Source: Bog-113 sp963752695
GTDB taxonomy: Bacteria > Acidobacteriota > Terriglobia > Bryobacterales > Bryobacteraceae
Length of the DNA: 64,000 nt
NCBI GenBank assembly: GCA_963752695.1
Contig: CAVVZB010000001.1
Span: 806,001 to 870,000, forward strand
Direction: 5' to 3'
Part shown: in pieces, positions 16,546-25,536 of the stretch
Position numbering within the stretch: position 1 is the stretch's first letter
How the letters are laid out: the number at the start of each line of letters is the position of its first letter
Translations under genes and position numbers: made by a program
The notes under the pieces: generated by a model
What the model saw: only the letters and a program-made list of their open reading frames with translations
What the model was told of the DNA's origin: nothing
Database searches by the model: none

Positions 16546-17550
16546 TTATACTTTCCGTAATTTCGACACTCGTCCTACTTCTACCCACTCCACAACAAAG
16601 ATATTCCCCGAATGATCGAAGCAGGCACCGTGCGGGCACACAAACCTGCCGGGTGTAAACCGGTCGCGGGGTAACTTGCGGGTATCTGCCCACTTCGATT
16701 GCGAGTCGTCCCCCAAGTGTTCGATCACGCGGTTGTGGCTGTCCAGAATCGTTACGCGCGCACCCAAATCGGGAACTACCGTATCTCCATTTCGAAAGGT
16801 GTTGAAGTTACAAGGAAGATTAGTTCCACTGACAAAGTCGATATGCTGCCCGTCCAAGGTGAACCGCTGGATCCGGTGGTTCCCTCGATCGGCGACTACC
16901 AACACGGGCGTAGCGCCGCGCGAATCCACAATAAGCCCATGCGGGCAATCCAGCTGGCCCGCATCCTTACCCTTTCCGCCGAACGTCCTGATATAGTCGC
17001 CATCGGCATTGTATTGGTTGATGTAACTGGACCCATAACCATCACCGACATAAAGATCGCCGTTGGGCGCAACGGCAAGATTCGTCGGACTGTACTTGAT
17101 CCCGTTATATGGGGTGGCCATCGAGGGGTAACCCAGCATGAACACCTCTTCGCCATCCAGTGTCGATTTGACAACCACGCCCCGCTTTGTGTCGCACAGA
17201 TACAGAAATTCCCGGTTGCCTTCCCGATGAATCAGAAGCCCGTGCGCCCCGCCACGAAACGCACTTCCCCAGGATTTGACGAACTTTCCATCTTTATCGA
17301 AAACCACCATGGAATCGTGCGACTCGCTCGCCGCGTTCACCGTGTGATGGATATAGATGTGACCCCGCGAGTCTTCGCAAACTCCGTGCGTGTTGCCGTA
17401 CTTGATCGGGCTCGGCAGTTGCCCCCAATCGTGAGTTACTTCATAGGTATGAGCCCCGCTGCCTAGAACAGGCTTTCGGGAGCCGGACTTATCCGTCGCT
17501 CCCAGAAGCAGCGGGGCCGCTAGGCCAGTCAGGAAGTGTCTGCGATTCAT
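16546..17550 (-). CDS. Tat-exported NHL/6-bladed beta-propeller protein
   Basis: 334 residues. The N-terminus MNRRHFLTGLAAPLLLGA is a twin-arginine signal. The rest is a series of blade-like repeats: NTHGVCEDSRGHIYIHHTVN, FRGGAHGLLIHREGN, YSPTNLAVAPNGDLYVGDGY, LDCPHGLIVDSRG, VCPHGACFDHSGNIFVVEWV. This matches NHL-type propellers of peptidylglycine-lyase-like proteins common in Acidobacteria and Planctomycetes. Likely periplasmic, with a binding role or an uncharacterised enzymatic role. Convergent with the PEP-CTERM gene; the next gene upstream on the same strand (aminotransferase) ends only 27 bp away, so co-transcription is possible. Confidence 0.85.
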   Translation of the reverse strand: MNRRHFLTGLAAPLLLGATDKSGSRKPVLGSGAHTYEVTHDWGQLPSPIKYGNTHGVCEDSRGHIYIHHTVNAASESHDSMVVFDKDGKFVKSWGSAFRGGAHGLLIHREGNREFLYLCDTKRGVVVKSTLDGEEVFMLGYPSMATPYNGIKYSPTNLAVAPNGDLYVGDGYGSSYINQYNADGDYIRTFGGKGKDAGQLDCPHGLIVDSRGATPVLVVADRGNHRIQRFTLDGQHIDFVSGTNLPCNFNTFRNGDTVVPDLGARVTILDSHNRVIEHLGDDSQSKWADTRKLPRDRFTPGRFVCPHGACFDHSGNIFVVEWVEVGRVSKLRKV

Positions 17551-17577
17551 TTTGGGTACTGCAAGTATATAGCGGCT

Positions 17578-18744
17578 TTACTCCGCGCAGAAGTCCGATA
17601 TCCGGGCGATGATTCTTTGCAATCCCTCGCGAAAGGTGACCTCTGGCGTCAGAAGGCTGACCACCAAATACCCGTCGGTACCGAAATCATAGAAGTAGCC
17701 GGGCTGCACCAGGACATGATCTTCACGCAAGAATTGGGCCACCCACTCCTCTTCGCTTCGCGTGGTTGGAACCCGCAGGATCGCAGACCAGCCGCCCTCC
17801 ACGTGCAACGCCGAAACCGGCGTCCCGCTAACCTGGTTCCGAAGCCAGCCCAGATTTGCCCGAAGCCGTTCCAGGATTTGCCCCTGCACCTGTTGACGAG
17901 CTCCCAGTAGAGCCGGTAGAGCATACTGAACCGGCGTTCCGACCGAGAGAAACGCATCCGCGATGATTTCCAGGCGCGACAGAGCGGCTTCGCGCTGCCA
18001 CGCCTCTCCAGCGACCACGATCCAGCCGAGCTTCATCTGCGGCAGGCCTACCAGTTTCGACAACCCATTCAACGCAAACCCAAGCGGCCGCGAATTCGCC
18101 TTTCTCAGGGGTACGGCGCGTTCGGCGTCCTTATTGAGGGAGTACTCCGCGAAGACTACATCCGAGATGAGCGCAATATTCCGGCTTGCGCAGATGCTCT
18201 CAATCTCATTGGCCTCATGTCGTTTCAAATAAGAGCCGGTCGGGTTATTCGGGTTCACCGTGACGATGGCCTTGGTCTGTTCTGTAATCTGTCTTTCCAG
18301 AGCATGAACATCCACGAACCAATCGCCGAAATAGAGCAACGGATACTGTTTCAACACCACGGACTCAAGCGCGGCTAGATGCTCAAACAATGGATACGAC
18401 GGCCGTGGAACCAGCACTTCATCGCCCGGATCGCAGAGTAGCTTGAACAGCCAGGAGTAAGCTTCGCTTGTACTCGCGGTGAGCACAACTCGATCCGGTG
18501 TCGTGCCCTCCAGCTCTGCGATTCGCTCCCGCGCCTCCAGCAATCCATGCGACTGCGGGTCATAGATCAGTGCCCGCGGATTGTTGAACCCAGCGAGAAT
18601 CTCGCGTTCCGGATAAATAATTCCCGCTCGAGTCGGATTGGACTCGGTGAGATCGAGTAAGTCGACGTCCCTGGCCCGAGCCAGCGCAGTCTCCCGCGCT
18701 AGCGCGCTCGGCTCAATCTGCGCCAGCAACCGCGAGGCGAACAT
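17578..18744 (-). CDS. Class I/II PLP-dependent aminotransferase
   Basis: 388 residues. Fold-type I features in order: DLTESNPTRAG near the N-terminus, TASTSEAYSWLFKLLCDPGD (cofactor phosphate region), NPNNPTGSYL (the Asn contacting the PLP ring), SDVVFAEYSL (Asp/Tyr pair), and LNGLSKLVGLPQMKLGWIVV with the Schiff-base Lys. The closest generic group is alanine/aspartate-type aminotransferases. Its start lies 32 bp inside the end of mtnA, so the two are coupled; a role in the last step of methionine salvage (transamination of 4-methylthio-2-oxobutanoate) is therefore plausible. Other substrates are equally possible from sequence. Confidence 0.85.
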   Translation of the reverse strand: MFASRLLAQIEPSALARETALARARDVDLLDLTESNPTRAGIIYPEREILAGFNNPRALIYDPQSHGLLEARERIAELEGTTPDRVVLTASTSEAYSWLFKLLCDPGDEVLVPRPSYPLFEHLAALESVVLKQYPLLYFGDWFVDVHALERQITEQTKAIVTVNPNNPTGSYLKRHEANEIESICASRNIALISDVVFAEYSLNKDAERAVPLRKANSRPLGFALNGLSKLVGLPQMKLGWIVVAGEAWQREAALSRLEIIADAFLSVGTPVQYALPALLGARQQVQGQILERLRANLGWLRNQVSGTPVSALHVEGGWSAILRVPTTRSEEEWVAQFLREDHVLVQPGYFYDFGTDGYLVVSLLTPEVTFREGLQRIIARISDFCAE

Positions 18745-19756
18745 CGGGCTTCTGCATGAGCTCCTTCAAGGATTCCGTGTACGGTTCCCGCGCCACGCCG
18801 CGCTCGGTGATAATCGCCGTGACGTACCGATGGGGAGTCACGTCGAATGCCGGGTTCTGCACAGCCGTCTCGGCGGAAGTCATCGCCACCCCATAAACGT
18901 GAGTTACTTCTTTCGCATTGCGCTGTTCAATCGGAATTTGATCACCCGACTTCAACGTCAAATCCAGCGTTGAGATTGGCGCCGCCACGTAGAACGGGAT
19001 CTTGTTTTCTTTCGCCACTACCGCCACCGTGTAAGTCCCAATTTTGTTGGCTACGTCCCCATTCCCGGCAATCCGGTCCGCGCCCACGATCACGCACCCG
19101 ATACGCCCGGACTTCAAGAAATGCCCCGCCATATTATCAGTAATCAAGGTTGCAGGAATTCCATCGTGTTGCAATTCCCAAACGGTCAGCCGCGCGCCTT
19201 GCATAAAAGGCCGCGTCTCATCCGCGAAAACGTCGATTTCTTTGCCGCTCGATACAGCCGCGCGGATCACGCCAAGAGCAGTCCCGTAGCCCGCGGTCGC
19301 AAGCGCACCCGCGTTACAATGCGTCAGCACGGTCTTATGATTCGGCACCAAAGCCGCGCCATGCTGCCCGATGGCCTGGTTGATCGCGATATCTTCCAAC
19401 CGAATCTGTATCGCTTCGGCGATAAACTTCTCGCGGATCACCTCGCCGGATTGACCTTGCAGCGATTCGTGAAGGGCTCGCATCCGCTTGATAGCCCAAA
19501 ACAAATTCACGGCAGTAGGGCGCGTGGCGGCCAGGGTATCGCAGACCGTCTCGAAGTCGGCCCCCTGTAAAACGCCGAGCGTGACACCCATCGCTGCTGC
19601 GACGCCAATAGCCGGGGCGCCCCGAATGGTCATCTTGCGGATATGGTCAGCTACGTCTTGATAAGTGGTGCAGGTAACAAAAACTTCTTCAAGCGGCAGG
19701 CGCGTCTGATCGATCATGACAACGCCGGAGTCGGTCCATTGGATCGTCTCGACCAT
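18713..19756 (-). CDS. mtnA: S-methyl-5-thioribose-1-phosphate isomerase
   Basis: 347 residues, the usual length. Isomerises methylthioribose-1-phosphate to methylthioribulose-1-phosphate in methionine salvage. Supporting motifs: TIRGAPAIGVAAAMGVTLG near residue 50, THCNAGALATAGYGTALGVI with the catalytic Cys, and GADRIAGNGDVANKIGTYTV with the catalytic Asp. Cytosolic. TAATG overlap of 1 bp with the CPBP gene upstream, and a 32-bp overlap with the aminotransferase downstream, within a leftward uvrA-CPBP-mtnA-aminotransferase unit. Other salvage enzymes are not in the window. Confidence 0.95.
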   Translation of the reverse strand: MVETIQWTDSGVVMIDQTRLPLEEVFVTCTTYQDVADHIRKMTIRGAPAIGVAAAMGVTLGVLQGADFETVCDTLAATRPTAVNLFWAIKRMRALHESLQGQSGEVIREKFIAEAIQIRLEDIAINQAIGQHGAALVPNHKTVLTHCNAGALATAGYGTALGVIRAAVSSGKEIDVFADETRPFMQGARLTVWELQHDGIPATLITDNMAGHFLKSGRIGCVIVGADRIAGNGDVANKIGTYTVAVVAKENKIPFYVAAPISTLDLTLKSGDQIPIEQRNAKEVTHVYGVAMTSAETAVQNPAFDVTPHRYVTAIITERGVAREPYTESLKELMQKPDVRLAVAGAD

Positions 19757-20532
19757 TAGTGTGAACTTTCCCTTCCGAAATAGGCTAGAAACAAAGTGGA
19801 GTTATAGGCGACATGGGCCAGGATCGAGGTGCGCGTGGACCCCGAAAAATGACGAAGAATACCGAAAGCAGCGCCCGCCAAACTAATCATCCCGGCATAT
19901 GCCCAGGACTTGGAGTTCTGCTCCCAATGGAGCATACCAAACAAAATCGCAGTTAATGCAATCCCGGCGATTACTCCCATGCGCCGCACTAAGACAGGTT
20001 GTAGAAAGCCCCGAAACGCGAGTTCTTCCGCCAAAGGGGCCACCAGAATGCCGAACGCCGCAATGAGGATTGCCGAGTTGCGCGATTCGAGTAACTTAGT
20101 AACCGGCGAATCAACTTCTGGAATCTGCAGCAGACGGCCTAAAACGCCGATTCCGAATGCCAGCGCTACCCCAGCCAGAAGTGAAAAAGCAATAGAGACG
20201 CGCGAATGAACCCATCCCATCGAACGCCAGAATGGCGCACCGTACTGCATGTGCAAAACTCCTGCCAGAAGCAGAAAGATCAAAGGATACGCAATCGTTT
20301 GCGCGGCAATCGCCAGCAGGGGACCGTTCACCGGCCAACGCAACAACTTCGCGCTAAAACCTAATAATACCTGCGCGATCACGATGATCAGCAACCCGAG
20401 TGAAAAGACAATGACAACGTCCTGCCACCCCCAAACCGGACTGCGCGGAGGCGCTGGAATCGGGCTCGCCTCAATCGCGGGATGCTCGTCCAGGGGCCGG
20501 TATTCCCCCAGGGGCTGTTCTTCGGGTGTCAC
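19756..20532 (-). CDS. CPBP-family intramembrane glutamic protease (Rce1-like)
   Basis: 258 residues, about seven to eight transmembrane segments after a Pro-rich cytosolic N-terminus. The three family motifs are intact: EELAFR (catalytic Glu pair plus Arg), FGMLH and HVAYN. Family members are membrane-embedded proteases or bacteriocin-immunity-like proteins; the substrate here is unknown. Overlaps uvrA by 4 bp (ATGA) and mtnA by 1 bp. Confidence 0.88.
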   Translation of the reverse strand: MTPEEQPLGEYRPLDEHPAIEASPIPAPPRSPVWGWQDVVIVFSLGLLIIVIAQVLLGFSAKLLRWPVNGPLLAIAAQTIAYPLIFLLLAGVLHMQYGAPFWRSMGWVHSRVSIAFSLLAGVALAFGIGVLGRLLQIPEVDSPVTKLLESRNSAILIAAFGILVAPLAEELAFRGFLQPVLVRRMGVIAGIALTAILFGMLHWEQNSKSWAYAGMISLAGAAFGILRHFSGSTRTSILAHVAYNSTLFLAYFGRESSH

Positions 20533-23297
20533 GCGGCGCGTCCCGCCTGGCCGCCGATCATTTTGCGCAAAGCCTCGCCCGTGAAGCTCTTCCGCGATTT
20601 CATAATCTGCTCGGGCGTCCCTTCCGCGATAATCCGCCCCCCATATTCACCGCCGTCCGGCCCTAGGTCCAAAATCCAGTCCGCACTCTTGATCACGTCC
20701 AGGTTATGTTCAATCACCACAACAGAATTGCCTAAATCGACCAGGCGCTGCAGAACGTCGATGAGCTTGCGGACATCGTCAAAGTGCAGACCCGTGGTCG
20801 GCTCATCCAGTAAGTAAAAGGTGCGTCCTGTCTGCCGCTTGCTGAGTTCCCGCGCCAGCTTGATCCGCTGGGCCTCGCCTCCCGAAAGCGTAGTGGCCGC
20901 CTGCCCAAGATGGATATATCCCAAACCAACCGCGTTCAGCGTTTCCAACTTGGGCCGAATCTGCGGGTGAGTCTCCAACACCGGCAGAGCCTCTTCGATC
21001 GTCATCTCTAATAAGTCCGCGATCGAGTATCCCTTGTACTTCACTTCCAACGTTTCCTGGTTATAACGCCGGCCTCGGCAAACATCGCAAGTGACGTACA
21101 CATCCGGGAGAAAGTTCATCTCGATGCGCTTCAGCCCGTCCCCCTGGCACGCCTCGCACCTTCCCCCTTTTACATTGAAACTGAAGCGGCCCGGCTTGTA
21201 GCCGCGCTCCCGTGACTCCGGAAGAATTGCAAATAGATCACGGATTGGGCTGAATAAACCGGTATACGTCGCCGGGTTCGATCGCGGAGTTCGTCCGATT
21301 GCGGCCTGATCGATGCGCACGACCTTATCGATCAACTCCAATCCCGAGATCGCCCCGTGCGCTCCCGGTTCGTCCCGCGATCCGTAAATTTCTTTGGCCA
21401 GCGCACGATAGATAATCTCATTCACTAACGTCGACTTACCGCTCCCGGAAACGCCAGTAACCACCGTAAGCACGCCCAGCGGAATAGCGACGTTCACATT
21501 CTTCAAGTTGTGCTCGTGAGCGTCCGTTACCGTAATGCAGTTCCCGTTCGGTTTCCGCCGTTTTTCGGGTATCGGAATTGAAAGCGCGCCCGAAAGATAT
21601 TTTCCGGTCAAAGATTCGGAATTTCCTGCGATCTCAGCTGGGGTCCCTTGGGCCACGAGAATGCCTCCGAGCCTTCCAGCACCAGGCCCCAGGTCAATCA
21701 CGTAATCCGCCCGCGCGATCGTCTCTTCGTCATGCTCCACCACCAGCACGGTATTCCCTAAATCGCGTAAGTGCGTCAGTGTCGCCAGAAGCCGGTCATT
21801 ATCCCGGGGGTGGAGCCCGATCGAAGGCTCATCCAGCACATAAAGCACGCCGCGCAACTTCGACCCGATCTGCGTAGCGAGCCGGATTCGCTGCGATTCG
21901 CCGCCCGACAATGTCCCCGCCGACCGCTGCAAGCTGAGGTAATCGAGGCCGACATCGCTCAGGAACTGCAAGCGGCGCTGGATTTCTTCCACCACCCGTC
22001 CGGCGATCAGTTGATCGCGCCCTGCCAACTCCCATCCCCGAACCGTGAGCAGTGCACGCGCAATCGGCATTTCCACTAACTCAAAGATCGACAGGCTTTT
22101 CACCCGCACCGCTAAACTCGACGGCCGCAAGCGCTTGCCATGACAAGCGGCGCATTCCACGGGCGACATATATTCGGTCAGCCAGTCCCGGTATTCATCC
22201 GAGCCACGGTCAAACGCGTCCTGCAAGATTCCAACAACTCCCTCAAAACCGTCGCCGCCATCCAGAAGAACCTGCTGATTCCGTTTGGATAGCTGATCGA
22301 ACGGCGCGCTCAGCTTGATTTTCAGCTGCTTGGCCGCGGCCTGCAGCTTTTGCTGCATGAACGCCGAACTGCCTCCCGGACCCAAGCCGCCTTCCAGCAA
22401 AGGTTTGCTCGCGTCGACAACCGCCTTGCCTGCGTCTACCCGCCATTCCACTCCCAAGCCGTTGCACGTTTCGCACGCGCCGTATGGGCTGTTGAACGAA
22501 AATGACCGTGGCTCCAGCTGGGGAATGCTCATCCCGCATTCGGTACAAGCCAGCTTGCTCGAGTAGAGCCGCTCGTCTCCATTCACCACGGAAACAATCA
22601 CCAGCCCATTCGAAAGCTTAGTTGCAGTCTCAATCGACGCTTCCAGCCGCTTCTCAATTCCCGGCTTGACCAGCAATCGATCAATAATCACCTCAATGTT
22701 GTGGTTTTTTCGCCGGTCGAGTGGTACATCCTCTTCCAGCGACCGAACTACCCCGTCGATGCGAGCCCGCACGAAACCCTGCCGGGCGTATTTTTCCAGA
22801 TCCTTCTTGAACTCGCCCTTCCGGCCACGCACCACGGGTGCTAGTACCATAATCCGATCCTCTGGACTTAGTGCTAGTACATGCTTGAGGATTTGCTCCG
22901 TTGTCTGCCGGGAAATCTCAATTTTACAATTCGGACAATACGGCACGCCGATTGAGGAGTATAGTAAGCGCAGGTAGTCATACACCTCGGTGATGGTGCC
23001 TACGGTTGAGCGGGAACTGCGGCTCGTGGTTTTCTGCTCGATGGAGATCGCGGGGCTCAAACCCTCGATGGAATCGACATCGGGCCGTTCCATTTGGTCC
23101 AGGAACTGTCGGGCATATGGAGAAAGCGTTTCAACGTACCGCCTCTGGCCTTCGGCATAGATGGTATCGAAGGCCAGAGACGACTTTCCCGAACCGCTCA
23201 ATCCAGTGATGACGGTAAGACTATTGCGCGGAATTTCGACGTTGATGTTCTTTAAATTGTGCTGTCGCGCGCCATGGACGGTGATACGGCTAAGCAT
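20529..23297 (-). CDS. uvrA: Excinuclease ABC subunit A
   Basis: 922 residues, normal for UvrA. Nucleotide excision repair damage sensor. Two ABC modules: Walker A GLSGSGKSSLAFDT near residue 32 and GVSGSGKSTLVNEI near 630; signature sequences LSGGESQRIRLATQIGS and LSGGEAQRIKLARELSK; Walker B YVLDEPSIGLHPRD and YLLDEPTTGLHFDD. Zinc-finger Cys pairs CTECG...CETCNG and CEACQG...CDVCRG are present. Starts MLSRITVHGARQHNLKNINV. First gene of the leftward unit. The 91-bp upstream region is shared with the divergent zinc-ribbon gene. Confidence 0.98.
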   Translation of the reverse strand: MLSRITVHGARQHNLKNINVEIPRNSLTVITGLSGSGKSSLAFDTIYAEGQRRYVETLSPYARQFLDQMERPDVDSIEGLSPAISIEQKTTSRSSRSTVGTITEVYDYLRLLYSSIGVPYCPNCKIEISRQTTEQILKHVLALSPEDRIMVLAPVVRGRKGEFKKDLEKYARQGFVRARIDGVVRSLEEDVPLDRRKNHNIEVIIDRLLVKPGIEKRLEASIETATKLSNGLVIVSVVNGDERLYSSKLACTECGMSIPQLEPRSFSFNSPYGACETCNGLGVEWRVDAGKAVVDASKPLLEGGLGPGGSSAFMQQKLQAAAKQLKIKLSAPFDQLSKRNQQVLLDGGDGFEGVVGILQDAFDRGSDEYRDWLTEYMSPVECAACHGKRLRPSSLAVRVKSLSIFELVEMPIARALLTVRGWELAGRDQLIAGRVVEEIQRRLQFLSDVGLDYLSLQRSAGTLSGGESQRIRLATQIGSKLRGVLYVLDEPSIGLHPRDNDRLLATLTHLRDLGNTVLVVEHDEETIARADYVIDLGPGAGRLGGILVAQGTPAEIAGNSESLTGKYLSGALSIPIPEKRRKPNGNCITVTDAHEHNLKNVNVAIPLGVLTVVTGVSGSGKSTLVNEIIYRALAKEIYGSRDEPGAHGAISGLELIDKVVRIDQAAIGRTPRSNPATYTGLFSPIRDLFAILPESRERGYKPGRFSFNVKGGRCEACQGDGLKRIEMNFLPDVYVTCDVCRGRRYNQETLEVKYKGYSIADLLEMTIEEALPVLETHPQIRPKLETLNAVGLGYIHLGQAATTLSGGEAQRIKLARELSKRQTGRTFYLLDEPTTGLHFDDVRKLIDVLQRLVDLGNSVVVIEHNLDVIKSADWILDLGPDGGEYGGRIIAEGTPEQIMKSRKSFTGEALRKMIGGQAGRAA

Positions 23298-23388
23298 TTC
23301 AGAGGTCTTTTGGTAGTGGGTAGTATTAAATCAGTGTTTGGGAGCTGTCTCTGTAGATGGCTCCAGGAACGGAAAGCGTTTTAATCAC

Positions 23389-23775
23389 ATGCAATGCCCT
23401 AAGTGTGACGGATCATTGACGCGCAGCCATCGTCGCGGGCCGGAACGCTTCATCTTCTCACATACATTCAGATGTCAGGAGTGCAGCTATCGGTTGCGGG
23501 AAAGCTACCTGCAAACCGGCCTGTTTGGGGACTTCGCCTGCTGCCCCCGCTGCGGAAACTCGGCCCCTGATAAACGCAAAAAGCCTGACAGGGTCGATTC
23601 CATGCTGCATTCACCCATCCGGTTTGTGCACTGGATGCTGGGCGGCAAGCTCTACCATTGCGTTTTTTGCCGTTTGCAGTTTTACGACCGGCGCCCCTTA
23701 CGTCCCAAGCCCGAAAAGCCAGCGTCCTCCGGCGACTTGGAAGCAACGCCTAGTAAGGCCAAGATGGCAAGTTAA
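23389..23775 (+). CDS. Small multi-zinc-ribbon hypothetical protein
   Basis: 128 residues from ATG 23389, chosen because the first Cys pair follows at once (MQCPKCDGS); an upstream in-frame start at 23338 adds 17 residues. Four CxxC knuckles: CPKC, CQEC, CPRC and CVFC, enough for two zinc ribbons, with a basic RRPLRPKPEKP tail. No enzyme family recognised; could be a nucleic-acid- or membrane-associated ribbon. Its last 26 bp overlap the end of the convergent SDR gene. Confidence 0.6.
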   Translation: MQCPKCDGSLTRSHRRGPERFIFSHTFRCQECSYRLRESYLQTGLFGDFACCPRCGNSAPDKRKKPDRVDSMLHSPIRFVHWMLGGKLYHCVFCRLQFYDRRPLRPKPEKPASSGDLEATPSKAKMAS

Positions 23776-24502
23776 ACAAGCCGCCATCCACAAAGATGGT
23801 TTGTCCAGTAGTGAAATCGGCCGCGGGAGAGGCCAAAAACGCCACCATGCGCGCCACGTCCTCGGGTTGCCCTACCCGGCCCAGCGGCGTTCTTTTCCCC
23901 CAGGTCTCGGCGTAGTTTTCCGACTCCATTTTCGTGCGCTCAATTTCGATTGCCCCCGGCGCCACGCAGTTTACCCGAATGCGGTACGCCGCCAATTCGA
24001 CTGCCGCCACCTTGGTGAACATCTCAATTCCGCCCTTACTCGCCGTGTAATCGACCAAGTGCGGAAATGCGACCCTATTGCAGCCCGATCCGATATTCAC
24101 AATGCTTCCGCATCCCCTATGCTTCATCAGCCGGGCCGCCCGCTGGGTACATAGAAAGCATCCTTTTAGGTTGGTTCTGATTGTCCGGTCCCACTCCTCT
24201 TCCGCCAGTTCCAGCAACGGCTTCCAGGTCTGAACCCCGGCATTGTTCACCAGGATGTCCAGTTCAGGTACCGCCGCAAACATCCGGTCGACATCATTGG
24301 CGATCCCAACATCGGCTTGCACCAGCTTCGCCCGCCGCCCCACTTCCTGAATCGCACGGCCGGTCTCCTCGGCGCCGCGCGCGTCCAGGTTATAGTTCAG
24401 CAGAATGTCGCAACCCTGGCGTGCCAGTTCCAAAGCGATCCCGCGGCCTACGCCTTTGCTGGCGCCCGTGACCAGCGCCGTCTTATTCTCCAGAGGAAGC
24501 AC
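23750..24502 (-). CDS. Short-chain dehydrogenase/reductase (FabG-like)
   Basis: 250 residues from a GTG start. Classical SDR motifs in order: TGASKGVGRGIALELA (cofactor Gly motif, about 11-26), DILVNNAGVQ (NNAG), IVNIGSGCNR with the catalytic Ser, YTASKGG (catalytic Tyr and Lys), and a C-terminal TTGQTIFVDGG. Basic residues after beta-2 are absent and NYNLDARG is present, so NAD(P) preference is unclear. Substrate not predictable; glucose-1-dehydrogenase/3-oxoacyl reductase annotations are common for such proteins. Tail-to-tail overlap with the zinc-ribbon gene. Confidence 0.88.
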   Translation of the reverse strand: MLPLENKTALVTGASKGVGRGIALELARQGCDILLNYNLDARGAEETGRAIQEVGRRAKLVQADVGIANDVDRMFAAVPELDILVNNAGVQTWKPLLELAEEEWDRTIRTNLKGCFLCTQRAARLMKHRGCGSIVNIGSGCNRVAFPHLVDYTASKGGIEMFTKVAAVELAAYRIRVNCVAPGAIEIERTKMESENYAETWGKRTPLGRVGQPEDVARMVAFLASPAADFTTGQTIFVDGGLFNLPSWPY

Positions 24503-24529
24503 GGCTAAATTCTAACCTGAAGGGAGAAC

Positions 24530-25471
24530 ATGCTTCACCTCACGGCCGATAACCGCGACACCGGTAAGCGCTTGGACGCCCTACTGCCAGAGCGCCACCC
24601 GGAATTCAGCCGCTCCCGCATCCAAGAGTGGATCAAGGCCGGCCGCGTGCTAGTCGACGGTCGGGCCGAGAAGCCCTCCTATTTAATTCGAGGCGCCGAG
24701 CAGATCGACATCGATCCCGCCGGTCTCACTCCCTTGCGTGCTACTGCCCAGGACATTGCGCTCCACATTCTCTACGAAGACGATTGGATCGTAGCCGTCG
24801 ACAAGCCTGCGGGAATGGTCGTCCATGCGGGCGCCGGGATCGATTCCGGCACCCTCGTAAACGCACTCTTGCACCGCTTCGAGCACTTATCCTCTTTGGG
24901 CGGCGATATTCGCCCCGGGATCGTACACCGCCTGGATCGTTTCACCAGCGGCGTGCTTCTAGTTGCAAAAACCGACACCGCCCACCGCGCTCTCGCCCAT
25001 CTCTTCGCAACGCGCACCATTCGGAAAAAGTACCTAACGCTGGTTCATCGCGAAATGGAATCTCCGTCGGGCAGAATCGAGAAACCAATTGCCCGCGATC
25101 CCGTTCATCGCACCCGCATGACCGCGCGACTCGCCTCCGGACGCGCCGCATGGAGTGAATGGAAGGTGCTCGAATCGTTCAGCGGCTTCAGTTTTCTCGA
25201 CGTTGTGATCGGGACCGGACGAACGCACCAGATCCGCGTTCATCTGGCCAGTATTCGCCATCCGGTAGTGGGCGACACCCTGTATGGCGCACCGGCGCAA
25301 GTGCCCGGCCTGCCGGCGCTCGGGCGATATTTTCTGCACGCACACCAGATCGACCTGGTTCATCCGATGACGGGGAATCCGCTCACAATCGTTTCACCAC
25401 TCGCGCCCGAACTCTCCGATTGGCTCTCGCTGGCCCGCTCTTTGCCCGGCGGCGGGCATCGGAGTAATTAA
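24530..25471 (+). CDS. RluA/RluD-family pseudouridine synthase
   Basis: 313 residues with an AGGGAGA ribosome site. An S4 RNA-binding domain (GKRLDALLPERHPEFSRSRI, about 13-75) is followed by the synthase domain: VVDKPAGMVVHAG, VHRLDRFTSGVLLVAKT with the catalytic Asp of RLD, and IGTGRTHQIRVHLASIRHPV. This is the RluD-type layout (S4 plus catalytic), which modifies uridines in 23S rRNA helix 69 in E. coli; the exact target here is unknown. Cytosolic. Divergent from the SDR by 27 bp. Confidence 0.92.
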   Translation: MLHLTADNRDTGKRLDALLPERHPEFSRSRIQEWIKAGRVLVDGRAEKPSYLIRGAEQIDIDPAGLTPLRATAQDIALHILYEDDWIVAVDKPAGMVVHAGAGIDSGTLVNALLHRFEHLSSLGGDIRPGIVHRLDRFTSGVLLVAKTDTAHRALAHLFATRTIRKKYLTLVHREMESPSGRIEKPIARDPVHRTRMTARLASGRAAWSEWKVLESFSGFSFLDVVIGTGRTHQIRVHLASIRHPVVGDTLYGAPAQVPGLPALGRYFLHAHQIDLVHPMTGNPLTIVSPLAPELSDWLSLARSLPGGGHRSN

Positions 25472-25536
25472 CGGTGACCGCCACTCCCAAAAGGTGTTTT
25501 TGCCAACGAATCTGAACACGCATACACTAGAGAGCG

